Below, piece by piece: positions 1 to 8,371 of a stretch of 11,963 bases of DNA. This stretch comes from Phoronis ovalis. Its lineage: Eukaryota; Phoronida; Phoronidae. Made by a program: the position numbers and the translations under genes. Within the stretch, counting starts at the first letter, position 1. The number at the start of each line of letters is the position of its first letter. The notes under the pieces are model-generated. The model ran no database searches. It saw nothing but the letters and a program-made list of their open reading frames with translations, and was not told where the DNA came from. The stretch is from contig JAOXYB010011679.1 in the NCBI GenBank assembly GCA_028565635.1, positions 2,554-14,516 on the forward strand, given 5' to 3'.

Positions 1-103
1 ATACATACAATCTAATGCCAGCTTTCAGTAGGCCTTTTATCTGCCTCAGATGGTTGTGTGTACAAGCCAATATCGAGATTAATCGTTACGGTGCCGTTAT
101 ATG

Positions 104-141
104 GAACCATTTATAATTTTTTGAACCATTCATAAGTTTTT
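104..141. repeat. 19-bp tandem duplication, two copies
   Basis: Two adjacent 19-bp units (104-122 and 123-141) both begin GAACCATT and end in a T run. They match at 17 of 19 positions. Each contains an A/T-rich core (TATAA or CATAAG) before the T run. This looks like a local replication-slippage duplication. No function is suggested. Confidence 0.7.
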
Positions 142-560
142 ATATAGTGGTGATGCATTTTCCGTGCATGATCGACCAACAAAAAAATAAACACCCATAA
201 TTACGTACATATTTATTTCTTGTGTCATATCCCGATTATCGGAAATTAACGACAATTCCGGCGTTTAAATGACGATATTCTACATGTAATAATACTTAAA
301 AGTACTACTGGTTGTTTTTAGAGCAACTGTACAGTTATAGTGGGAACCAATGTCAAGGCAAGGGTAAAATACTGGGAACTAATATAGGATAATTATTATC
401 TACTTGAATTCGGGTTGAATTCCAACCTATAGTTTCCTGTAGAAAGTGGTCGAAAACATGTTAAAAAAAGTGAAAATCTAATCTTTTGACCCCTCAAATA
501 TTGTAAAAATGTGTGTATAAAATGATAGCATCGTTTTTGGACGTTTTTTAAAAACCAATT
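142..560. other. No gene seen; AT-rich non-coding DNA
   Basis: I see no coding frame, RNA gene or clear repeat here. Minor items are a TACATGTA palindrome at 281-288, two similar short words (TGGGAACCAAT and TGGGAACTAAT) near 342-383, and a small inverted repeat GGTTG/CAACC at 413-427. None is strong enough to annotate separately. Confidence 0.5.
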
Positions 561-574
561 TGACCTACTGACCT
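561..574 (-). repeat. TGACCT direct repeat with 2-bp spacer
   Basis: TGACCT occurs twice, separated by AC (561-566 and 569-574). Read on the minus strand this is AGGTCA-GT-AGGTCA, a DR2 arrangement of nuclear-receptor-type half-sites. The array at 887-919 has the same spacing in the opposite orientation. AGGTCA-like words are abundant as repeat sequence nearby, so I read this as an outlying piece of the same repeat block and not as a demonstrated receptor site. Confidence 0.45.
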
Positions 575-601
575 CAATTTGGCCTCTTGTATTGTTGTTA
601 G

Positions 602-625
602 TATTATTATTATTATTATTATTAT
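602..625. repeat. (TAT)8 trinucleotide microsatellite
   Basis: There are 24 bases of uninterrupted TAT repeat. The sequence just upstream (TTGTTGTTAG, 593-601) looks like a degenerate extension. It borders the degenerate interspersed repeat that starts near 664, a common position for a microsatellite. Length variation between individuals would be expected. Confidence 0.9.
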
Positions 626-663
626 CATGTCTTAATTATCATTACTGGAGGCCGCAGGCGTAC

Positions 664-718
664 TGTTTTGTTTTTGCTTTACGGTTTTTCTTCCTCCAAT
701 TTTCAGCAAGCTATATCC
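664..718 (-). repeat. Dispersed repeat family, copy A
   Basis: On the minus strand this reads GATATAGCTTGCTG (positions 717-704), then AAAATTGGAGGAA and an A-rich purine tail. Over 27 bases from the start of the core it matches copy C (4587-4613) at 25 positions. Over 20 bases it matches copy B (2556-2575) at 19. This shared block is far too long to be chance, so the three are copies of one interspersed family. Copy A lies beside an AGGTCA-rich region (753-1099), which may belong to the same element. A 73-residue open frame crosses it on the minus strand, but the frame is not preserved in copies B and C. The class of element (MITE, SINE or other) cannot be told from this window. Confidence 0.75.
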
Positions 719-752
719 AGCAGTTACAATTAGAGACATAGGCGGCCATTGG

Positions 753-765
753 AGGTCAGAGGTTA
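753..765 (+). repeat. AGGTCA-G-AGGTTA direct repeat
   Basis: AGGTCA at 753-758 and AGGTTA at 760-765 are spaced by one base, the DR1 pattern of nuclear-receptor response elements. It sits between repeat copy A and the larger AGGTCA array. I treat it as part of the same degenerate repeat block. Receptor binding is not shown by sequence alone. Confidence 0.4.
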
Positions 766-886
766 AACTCCTAAACGGCACCTTTTTAATTAATTTATGA
801 AACATGCTGTATCTCGTAACGGTTAATAATCCTGCAGGCTTGGAATTTGACATACGACAGTCTAAGGGTAGGGAGAGTTGACATTA

Positions 887-1099
887 AGGTCAAAAGGTCA
901 TCTAGATGTCAAAAGGTCAAAATATCAAAATTGCACAACTTTCAGAAATTAGGTTTTTATGCAGTTAGAGTTCATCAAGAGGTCACTGTGTCATTTTGAG
1001 GTCAAAATTATATAAAATATATATTTTTATATTTGATTGAAAGTTCAAAAATGATATTGAAAGCACAGTTAAGGTCATCAAAAGATCATAGAAGTCACT
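887..1099 (+). repeat. Degenerate AGGTCA half-site array
   Basis: AGGTCA occurs exactly at 887, 895, 914, 980, 999 and 1072. One-base variants occur at 906 (ATGTCA), 969 and 1042 (AGTTCA), 1083 (AGATCA) and 1092 (AAGTCA), and a two-base variant at 922 (ATATCA). All are on the plus strand. The first part has an 8-bp period (887/895, then 906/914/922), giving AGGTCA-AA-AGGTCA, a DR2 arrangement. The pair 969/980 has a 5-bp spacer (DR5). Two readings are possible: a decayed minisatellite inside an interspersed repeat, or a cluster of nuclear-receptor-like sites. The first needs fewer assumptions because repeat copy A lies next to it. Confidence 0.7.
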
Positions 1100-1600
1100 A
1101 GCAGCAACCTTTACCTCTGCTCAAAGGCTATATCTAGTTATTACTCTGGCTATGCACAGCTTAGATCTAGCACGAAATTGACCAGGCTGAACAAAAGCAT
1201 TGTATTTAAACTCTCCAATTACTTAAAGACATACTGTGAAATAGACAAATCGGCGACGTTTAACTTATAGAACTCAGTAAAACGAACTTTGAAATTGTTT
1301 TGATTAGCTACCGAAGAGTACTCGTATAATCTATTCAAATTACATCAGAGGCAACCAACGTAATGCAGAATATTAATTATACATAATTATTAATTAATAA
1401 CACAATATATAATTTACAGTCTACCAAATTAATGTTCAAATAATGTAAATGAATATACAGTGTTTTGTATTCTTCGCTCAATGTTATTAAGGTAAATATG
1501 ATCTGATAAAATAATTTTCAAAATTTCTAAAAAGAATATCCGAAACATAATTACGAAATAGCAGGACTTTTATTCTATCTAATCATGATATGTTTTAAGT
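1100..1600. other. No gene seen; AT-rich DNA with a possible repeat edge
   Basis: Positions 1127-1138 read on the minus strand as CTAGATATAGCC, which resembles the start of the dispersed family core (GATATAGC) in the same orientation as copy A. The match is only about 8 bases. The stretch 1370-1415 is almost pure A/T with short self-complementary words such as AATTAT-AC-ATAATT. I see no coding signal or RNA gene. Confidence 0.4.
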
Positions 1601-1603
1601 TAA

Positions 1604-1637
1604 CCAGCAACCAGCAGCAACCAGCAGCAACCAGCAA
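1604..1637. repeat. CCAGCAGCAA minisatellite
   Basis: Two exact 10-bp units CCAGCAGCAA (1611-1620 and 1621-1630) are flanked on each side by a 7-bp shortened unit CCAGCAA (1604-1610 and 1631-1637), giving a symmetric 7-10-10-7 pattern. It stands out from the AT-rich surroundings. A continuous reading would give Gln/Gln/Pro-rich peptide in one frame, but no surrounding open frame supports coding. Confidence 0.85.
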
Positions 1638-1835
1638 CGTGGTAAACTATATATTTGACTGGCTCTCTTAGTCAGAAATGTGAGTTCGTTTCTTAATGTT
1701 TGACAAAATATACCAATCATTTTTTATATTTCACAAAACTTATGTAAATATATTGATGAATATTACTTTTTGCTTTAGATAAGTGTCTGCTGAGGAGTAA
1801 ACTGTTCAACTGACAGCATTTTTCTCCTCATTATT

Positions 1836-1864
1836 CTGAGACTAATATATTATATTAGTCTCAG
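1836..1864. repeat. Perfect 29-bp palindrome
   Basis: A left arm CTGAGACTAATATA (1836-1849), one central T (1850) and the exact reverse complement as right arm (1851-1864) form a perfect 14-bp-arm palindrome. It could extrude as a cruciform, or fold as a near-loopless hairpin if transcribed. Directly next to it, ATTATTATAATAAT (1867-1880) is another perfect palindrome. The flanks give no target-site duplication, so a fold-back transposon is not demonstrated. Confidence 0.85.
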
Positions 1865-1880
1865 TCATTATTATAATAAT

Positions 1881-2555
1881 CATTACCACTTTTATATAAA
1901 GGCAGGATATTGCGTTTCACGTAATCGTGTAAAACAGAAAAAAAGAATTCCTATAATTACCAGTACACAAAAACACGTAAAAAGGATATGCTGAACTTTC
2001 CATGTTACTTCAAAAACATATATTCTTTGATAAAATTAAAAATATTCACGCAAGAAGTATTTATGTATTCACTGAATGTCAGTAACGATGTCATTGTTTA
2101 ATATTCAGTACTAGATCTAATATAAGTAAACAACGATAGTAAACAAGCTTAACAAAGGTCGTGGGCTTCGTAGAGTTGGCGTTTTTACAAATTGATTCCT
2201 ATCATCATATAGCAAAAACATGCATACATGCCTGCATTCAGTAATGTTTAGCTGTCAACACCTATAACTATCAACATGGGTTAACCATGTTTACATGTAA
2301 TGCAAGACTGAGAAAAGAAAACAATGAATAAATTCCTCGTGCGCTATGCCCATCGAAGTTACGTAACGAAGTTATGATGAAGATCAAATAGAATCATTTT
2401 AAGTACATTAAAATGCTTGTAATTTAGTTACTTGACCGAAGCATAATATACATAATAAACTGTGTTTCAACAAGTCATTTCCCTTAAATTATATTCATTC
2501 ATGATTGAAATTCTTAAGTACTATGAAAAATATTATATTTTTATTCTGCATAAAA
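1881..2555. other. No gene seen; minor palindromes only
   Basis: I find no coding region. Small structures are an inverted repeat AACATGG-GTTAA-CCATGTT at 2273-2291 beside a TACATGTA word (2292-2299), and the perfect palindrome GTTACGTAAC at 2358-2367. The central TTACGTAA of the latter matches the known binding motif of PAR-type bZIP factors. A single short motif is weak evidence of function. Confidence 0.4.
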
Positions 2556-2620
2556 ATATAGCTTGCTGAATATTGAAAAAAGGAGGAACAAGAACGAAAA
2601 AGAATTAAAGATGGACGCAG
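2556..2620 (+). repeat. Dispersed repeat family, copy B
   Basis: ATATAGCTTGCTG at 2556-2568 continues as AATATTG, matching copy A at 19 of 20 bases. Relative to A there is then a short A-rich insertion before GGAGGAAC, followed by the same kind of purine-rich tail (about 2575-2635). It is on the plus strand, while copy A is on the minus strand. The body is more decayed than in A and C. A minus-strand open frame of 73 codons runs across it, but this follows from the polypurine composition and has no recognisable protein features. Confidence 0.6.
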
Positions 2621-2689
2621 AAAGAGAAAACTTTCTGCCCTGCAACAGCGTCCTAGGGTTGTCAGTTAAGTCATTACTACTAAGATTTA

Positions 2690-3592
2690 TACGAGAATAA
2701 TTTCGAATCTTTTTTAATTTGTAAGTTATTTGTGTAAGAAGTTTCATTTTAGATTTTAACAACCGTGCAATTTCAGCAACAGATTACAGCATTTTATAAT
2801 GTTTCTTGTAACAGAGATGGAGCTAGATCTGCAAACTGAAGTGTACTGACCATACAATACACTAAAACATGAAAATATAAATACAGTTAACTCACCACGC
2901 ACAAACATGCAATGTAGATCCAGCAATTTGCAAGTCAGAACGGTTCTACATCAACTTTTTAGGACCTAATCTGAACAGTGATAGGATGTGATCGACTTGA
3001 GTTATCTCTCGCTGTTTTTAATTCATAAAGTGATTTTACATCAGTATAGGGTAGAACAGATGTACTTTATATGTCCATACGGAATTTTCAGAACAATAAA
3101 AATTCTGTTAAAATATAGCACTGAAAGTACTGACAGACTCGTAAATGACATATGTTTAGCACATACCTTGTCCGACTATCTGGCGTTCAAGATGATTTAA
3201 GGTTCACTGAAGCTTTTTTTTCTGACCCAAAGTTAAACAACCGCTAAAGTAGGACAGAAACCGATTCGAGTGGAGCCCTGGAGTAGAGATTGAATTAACA
3301 AAACTTTTATTACGATAACTGCAAGTGACACACTGGTGATGCAACCTCTACTGGAGACCTGTAAAGTTCTGTATTCAATCTTACACAAAAAACTCTTATA
3401 TTACAGAAAAGCGCGACGATTTCTTGTACATCGGGTACGAATTGCTGTATTATTTACACTCAATCTTTCTAACTTAGCTCCCAATTTTGGTAATTTAAGA
3501 AACAATTTTCATCTCGTTAAAAAAATGTTTTTATTTCTAGCCAGTGCAGTGCTTCATAATATGGTTTGAAAATTTCATTAGTATGTAACATC
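2690..3592. other. No recognisable gene
   Basis: Two short plus-strand open frames are present (2988-3200, 70 codons; 3336-3569, 77 codons). Neither translation shows a known domain, a signal peptide with a plausible mature part, or conserved motifs. The first starts at a non-ATG codon. Both are within the range expected by chance. There are no repeats beyond short homopolymers, for example eight T near 3212-3219. Confidence 0.45.
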
Positions 3593-3995
3593 GGGGGGGG
3601 GGGTCACTGCAAAATAGTGCATACGAGTATGCTCGGCACCAGAAAAGAAATCCATGCGCGGAGACGAATTTAGAAAAATACCTACCCCTTGAAACTAAAA
3701 TCATCAAAAAAGCTACCTCTTGACCAGAATATAAGGAAACACGTCAATAACGTGTCGTCGCCTTGCTATTCGACGCAGGTGATCTTGTCCTGGTTGGTTT
3801 AGCAGTTTCTTTGAAATTGTGACAAAAACGTTCCCCTTAAAGCGGAGAGACAGATCTTGAGTTAAATGACAGACTCTTGATCCGGACAAGGGAAACTAAA
3901 TAGTAAAAATGCACTCCTTGAAATGGACGCCGTGCCGAAAAATAGACCCCTTGAGCGCCGGGCATACCCGTCATCACATGAGTGACCCGGGGGGC
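3593..3995. mobile_element. Non-autonomous inverted-repeat element relic
   Basis: The left end is a run of 11 G (3593-3603) passing into GGGTCACT (3601-3608), then CGAGTATGCTCGGCACC (3624-3640). The right end, read in reverse complement from 3988, is GGGTCACT (3988-3981), then CGGGTATGCCCGGCGCT (3970-3954), preceded outside by a G/C run (3989-3995). The two ends are therefore imperfect terminal inverted repeats of about 35-40 bp. The left one carries about 5 extra bases between its two conserved blocks. The interior has no coding capacity. It has repeated CCCCTTGA-like words at 3685, 3716, 3914 and 3947, the pairs spaced 31 and 33 bp, suggesting internal sub-repeats. The interval is richer in GC and CpG than its flanks. 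No clear target-site duplication is visible. I recall similar repeat ends from marine invertebrate genomes but cannot name the family. Confidence 0.65.
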
Positions 3996-4509
3996 GAGGA
4001 GTTTATAACAAGTATGATCCCCAGCTAGGGTATGGTCTCATCATTCAGGAAGTGGATGCGTCATCGGAAAGAGGATTGGTCATATTTATTATTTATTGCT
4101 ATTAAAATATCAAACTAGGATATGAAAACCTTTCATTAATATAAAAACTGCAATAATATTTTTATTTGTTAATTATTTATGTTGTAAAAACAAACAAGTT
4201 AGATATCCATAATGTTTTTATTGGTCTTCTAGGAAAATTGAACAGGTAACTTGCACGTAATCGGTTTAATATTTTAGTATTTACTACTATACTCTATGCT
4301 ATTTCTTTGTAATACAAATTATCTTGTCGTAGCGTAAGTTAGACCAACCTGAATGTCCATTTTATACAAATAGCATTGTATCTGATAATGAGTCTATGCA
4401 AACTAAAGCGCAAGAGAAAATAACTTATGTTGCAGTTTGAAACTGCTAACTTTGAATTCAGCATATGAATGTAAATTTAGCAGGCTTTTGACTTCTAAAT
4501 GAACTGAAC
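3996..4509. other. No gene seen; very AT-rich
   Basis: From about 4080 to 4300 the sequence is strongly A/T-biased with short TATT/ATTT words. I see no open frame of interest, RNA gene or repeat copy. The sequence just right of the inverted-repeat element (from 3996) does not duplicate the sequence left of 3593. Confidence 0.45.
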
Positions 4510-4525
4510 GGGTCAACAATGACCC
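4510..4525. repeat. GGGTCA/TGACCC inverted repeat, 4-bp spacer
   Basis: GGGTCA (4510-4515) and TGACCC (4520-4525) are perfect inverted half-sites around ACAA. The unit resembles the AGGTCA words at 753-1099. It lies about 60 bp upstream of repeat copy C, as TGACCT lies upstream of copy A when A is read on its own strand. This may therefore be an internal part of the dispersed family. The 4-bp spacer does not match the 1-bp spacer typical of ecdysone-type elements. Confidence 0.45.
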
Positions 4526-4586
4526 ACCTCAGAGATGTCATCCCTTAAACTATCATATCATTACATGTACCTCAAACTGTCTTCGA

Positions 4587-4650
4587 GATATAGCTTGCTG
4601 GAAATTGGAAGAAATAAAGAAAGGAAAAAGGAAAAAACACAAAAGCAATG
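4587..4650 (+). repeat. Dispersed repeat family, copy C
   Basis: GATATAGCTTGCTG (4587-4600) followed by GAAATTGGAAGAA (4601-4613) matches the reverse complement of copy A at 25 of 27 positions. It continues into a purine-rich, A-rich tail (AAAGAAAGGAAAAAGG and onward, to about 4645). The purine tail after the core is shared by all three copies and may mark the 3' end of the element. No terminal inverted repeat or target duplication can be defined from this copy. Confidence 0.75.
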
Positions 4651-5583
4651 TACTACGTACTTATGAAACAATTTAGTCTATAGAGTGAGATAAACGGATA
4701 TTTTTAGAAAACAAAATATCTAATTAGCTAAGTGGTTACAATTAGTTGAGTAAACAAACACAAATACAGATGCTATTTTTTTCTGCCATTTAGCAAATAT
4801 CCATTACCTTCCTACACAGATATTTTTTGTTAAAAGCAAAAGTGGAAATAAAATACTCTCGGCTAAAATCTATAATACCGATAATTTGGTGAAGCCCGTT
4901 AATATTCCATTTCCCCTCGACAAGAAGTACTTAGAAACACCTAAGATGACGGCAATCAAATATCAATACGAATCTGAGTTTAAAATGCAGTACTTTTTGA
5001 GGAACCAACAGCATAAAACACAGACACTCCCATCGCTGCCTATGTCGCTAAATGACAAGTGCACACAATAAATAAAACGTACTTAATACCAAGACTACCT
5101 GGTCCTGCTTACATAACCGTTTTTTCCCCTCAATATGTTAATAGTCCCTCAATCACTAAGATATCGCATGTTTATTGCGAGTTTGCTAGATAGGTTATTA
5201 TGACAGCCTTCAATTTGGTTTCGGATCCAAAATTCATTGAGGATATGGCCTACTGGTTAAGAAATATGTTTTTAATGATTTTGATGATTGCACTTTTATT
5301 GCCTAGTCCTACGTTGTAACGCGCCTATGATAGCTGGTTGTCTAACAAGGTCTTGACAGCTGTCAATAGTGTTGTTTCGAGTTTATTATGGCTAGTTAAA
5401 AAGAATTTAACCAGAACTAAGAGAGTTTATGATGATGGTAATGAAAACGCAGTGATTTACAGATGGAAAATTATTCAGCATGAACGTCTAGTACTAATTA
5501 ATGTATAAAACAGTAAACATTGTATGTTTGTAGTTCACTAGCTTCTCGTTCAACATGTTTGTTTACTCGTTATAGAAATTCGA
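4651..5583. other. Stretch with successive longish open frames, not a supported gene
   Basis: A plus-strand frame is stop-free from 4754 to its TAA at 5069-5071 (about 105 codons). It overlaps a second frame that is open from 5056 to 5508 except for TAG at 5191-5193 and TAA at 5317-5319. From the ATG at 5200 the second frame gives a 39-residue peptide. Its last 20 or so residues are strongly hydrophobic and membrane-like. The segment after the TAA is open for 62 codons. I recognise no family in any of it. In DNA this AT-rich, about one run of 105 codons is expected in 12 kb, so chance is adequate. A decayed gene with a frameshift is a weaker alternative. Confidence 0.2.
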
Positions 5584-8299
5584 TTTTTTTTTGTTACGTA
5601 ATTGGACATTCCGTGTAATACGACGCCAAATTGTGCGAAAAAAATTGTTACGATCAATTTAATATTTTCCATTCGTTCCCCGGAGTTCGATCATCTCTTT
5701 CAATTCAACATCTAATATTTGATCGGCGATTTGATCGATGGATTACTGTAAGCTAGTTAATGTTTGAAAAGTTTATACAGAAAAGAAATATACTGTATAT
5801 CATAGTTCCAATGAACGCATGTGCCAGCAGAGTAAGCAAATTAAAGATAACTTACCATCATCTAAAATCGTCACAAATGCATTTCTTTACAGTACCGTCA
5901 TTAAACCTTATTTTAGTCTGGGATCGAGATATTTGTGGCATTCAGAAAACTAATGTCATGTGTAGTTCCCAATGTTACTTTAAATATTGCGGCACAGTTC
6001 TGGTACCCAAAGTTCCTTTTCCCTGTGATAGAAAAGATATGTAAATAACCGATTCAATAAAGAAAGTCTTGATGTGGTTCGGAAGCAGGTGGTTTGAATT
6101 ACATGCACACGTCACTAACTTGTGCTTCCTCACTTGAGTTTAGTTTCTACACTCACATCTTCTGATAGAGTCGTGTATCATCCCTTCACAGGTCTTTACT
6201 TTACCACAAAAATCGACGATAACTGTGTATTGCAATGCAGTCACATCAGAGGCGCAAACTCAGACTAATTTTGCGTGTTAGTCCCCAGGCAAACTAATAA
6301 ATTTAATCGGTACGAAAGTTTCAGTAAGGTGAACTTAAGCTGCCTTTCTTTTGACGCGTATTCCTTCAAAGAATAACAACCTCCCTTTCTTTAATAAGAC
6401 ACGGCTGGCTTCTGCCCTGAAATTCATTTGCGCACAAAACATAAATAAAGAAAAAAACAGTTGCTATGTATGTTTGCAGTGGACAGACACTGACCTTTAT
6501 ATGAAAAAAAAACGTATATTAAATTCCATGGATTGCAGTTTTATATTGATTAGTACGTCTGAAAACATAAAAATATAAAATGTTCATAATGCCGTATGCA
6601 CTTGTATAATTTATAGCCATAATATAAATCCCATTATTAATTACCTGACATTTCATTAAGATTTAACAAAAACCAACCCTATATAATATACCAGTAGCAC
6701 ATTGTACCGTTTCTTGTTTTTTTAAACGTTCAATATGTTCGTGCATTCGCGCCTAATTTCCATAATTTCATAGACAGACGGGTTTTATCTGCCCCCGACT
6801 TATTTATAAACTTTTTGCTAAATTACAAAAAATAAGTAGCAAAATTACTGAAATCGGTGGAGTGGGTTCAGTCTGAATAATGTTTGTGTTATTAGTACAT
6901 TTTCTTAAAAACATAGTTGCACTCAGTGGTTTACACCTCAGTAATTTAATGCAGATCTCTAACAGTGTAAGATATGTTCATCATTTTATTATCTTGTCCC
7001 TGTTCATAGAACCCATTTTTGCACATTTCTGTTGTCATTGCCGAGAAAAACAATAAATGTTCTTCTATTATTGAAACTTGTAAATAAAGAAATTAGAGGA
7101 AAATTATCATTGGCACTACTAACCTCATGATATAATTAGTCCTGGTATGTAGACAGGGTATGCAACTGTTTTGATGGACACGAGATTCGGTGTACATGGA
7201 GAGCCCGAGGAGGGCTAAGATCATTTGCTAATTTATCTACATGTACTACTCACAACTATGTACCTACAGTACAAGTCATGCATCATCACTGCATATATGT
7301 TTTACAATGGATAAGAATGCGACGTAAGAATGGAATAGTTATTTGAAGAATTTCTTTATTGAATGGTATCATCAATCGACTGTTACTCTCCGGTTACCCA
7401 CACTCTGCTAAGAAGAACCTTCAATTTAAATATCCTAAAATACTTTTAAATCAAATCTAATTTAAACAGTAGCCACCTCCAAATAAATTCATCACACAGG
7501 TAACTCATTGAAGCAAGTTGCTACGGCATACGTTCATGCTTTCAAGTTTGGATTGAAAGTAAAGATTTGAACAGCATACATTTTGTATTTACATATGATC
7601 ATACATTGACGCTGATAAATGAGTATTTTTAGTAGAAATACTTATAAACAAACGTGATAGCCAGACATATCATGGTTAAAATGTATTGAGTGTAATGAAA
7701 AAGAAGATAGAACTTTTATGAACATATTAAAGAAGCAGAAGAGAATAAAAAAATGTGTATTCCTAAACTTTATACAGAATGAGACCTATAAAATGCAATG
7801 ATGTAATATTTAGATATAGCCATCCCGAGAACAGTCCTTATTATTTTGCAAGCGCTACTGTTGTTTTCATGCAAGCCATGTCGTTGTTTGTGGCTGTAAT
7901 CACCTTTGAATAGGTTGCGTACGGATATGCACTTGGCTTTAATTACTGCGAATTTTTGAGTCCAGACTTGTTGACCTAGTCGAAGTAGATAATATTCTCT
8001 GCACGATAAAAGCAACTTTCTGCGATCATCAAGCTAACTATTATTAGCATATTTTGGAAGAACAACAGTCATCAGGTTACAATAATTTTTTAGTGATCAG
8101 GGTTTTTGTTGAGTAATTGCACAACAAACATTTACGCAAACATATGTGTAGTCTGTAGTCCAGACTGTTTTCTGCATATTATTATTGTAATCTCATTTAT
8201 TGTAAAATATCATAATATTTGGTTGTATAATATTACACATGAGCAGAAAAAATCATGCAAGTCCCTAAAAAGTGTCAATACTTGTTTTATTTAATATAT
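5584..8299. other. Long featureless AT-rich stretch
   Basis: No gene, RNA gene or repeat copy is recognisable in about 2.7 kb. Short open frames occur at 5760-6044 (94 codons, plus), 6351-6578 (75 codons, plus), 7770-8015 (81 codons, minus) and 8106-8294 (62 codons, plus). Only the first starts with ATG, and none has a recognisable domain or motif. Small items are homopolymers (T9 at 5584-5592, A9 at 6504-6512), a short inverted repeat AGCCC-GAGGA-GGGCT at 7202-7216, and TACATGTA at 7238-7245. Confidence 0.45.
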
Positions 8300-8317
8300 G
8301 CTATTTTGGTATATTTG

Positions 8318-8371
8318 GGTGTACATTTGATATTGGGTGAACATTTGATACTGGATAAATATTTGATACTG
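8318..8371. repeat. 18-bp tandem repeat, three copies
   Basis: Three adjacent 18-bp units lie at 8318-8335, 8336-8353 and 8354-8371. The middle one reads GGTGAACATTTGATACTG. The first and third each differ from it at a few positions (for example GGTGTACATTTGATATTG for the first). Partial units are visible on both sides (GGTATATTTG at 8308-8317 and GGTAAAAGG after 8371). It is a small degenerate minisatellite. Because 18 is a multiple of three, one frame would give a 6-residue peptide repeat, but no supporting coding context exists. Confidence 0.8.

Noticed and set aside
413-427. GGTTG-AATTC-CAACC, resembling a tRNA T arm
   Set aside because: The loop is 5 bases, not 7, the TTC motif is misplaced, and no other tRNA arms are present.
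632-853. 73-codon minus-strand open frame
   Set aside because: It overlaps dispersed repeat copy A. The frame is not kept in the other copies, and the translation has no recognisable domain.
2358-2367. GTTACGTAAC palindrome as a bZIP binding site
   Set aside because: A single 8-10 bp motif without an associated gene or conservation is not enough to annotate as regulatory.
2988-3569. Two short plus-strand open frames (2988-3200 and 3336-3569)
   Set aside because: They are short, one starts at a non-ATG codon, and neither resembles a known protein or shows a plausible gene structure.
4725-4735. TAGCTAAGTGG, resembling the tRNA/SINE A box
   Set aside because: No B box (GGTTCGANTCC-like) occurs at the expected distance downstream, and no cloverleaf can be drawn.
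5760-6044. 94-codon plus-strand open frame with ATG start
   Set aside because: The translation is a composition-typical mix without recognisable domain, signal or membrane pattern. An AATAAA word just downstream (6056-6061) is common by chance here.
1346-6253. Shared word ACATCAGAGGC near 1346 and 6243
   Set aside because: Similarity stops after about 11 bases. Many such matches are expected by chance in 12 kb.
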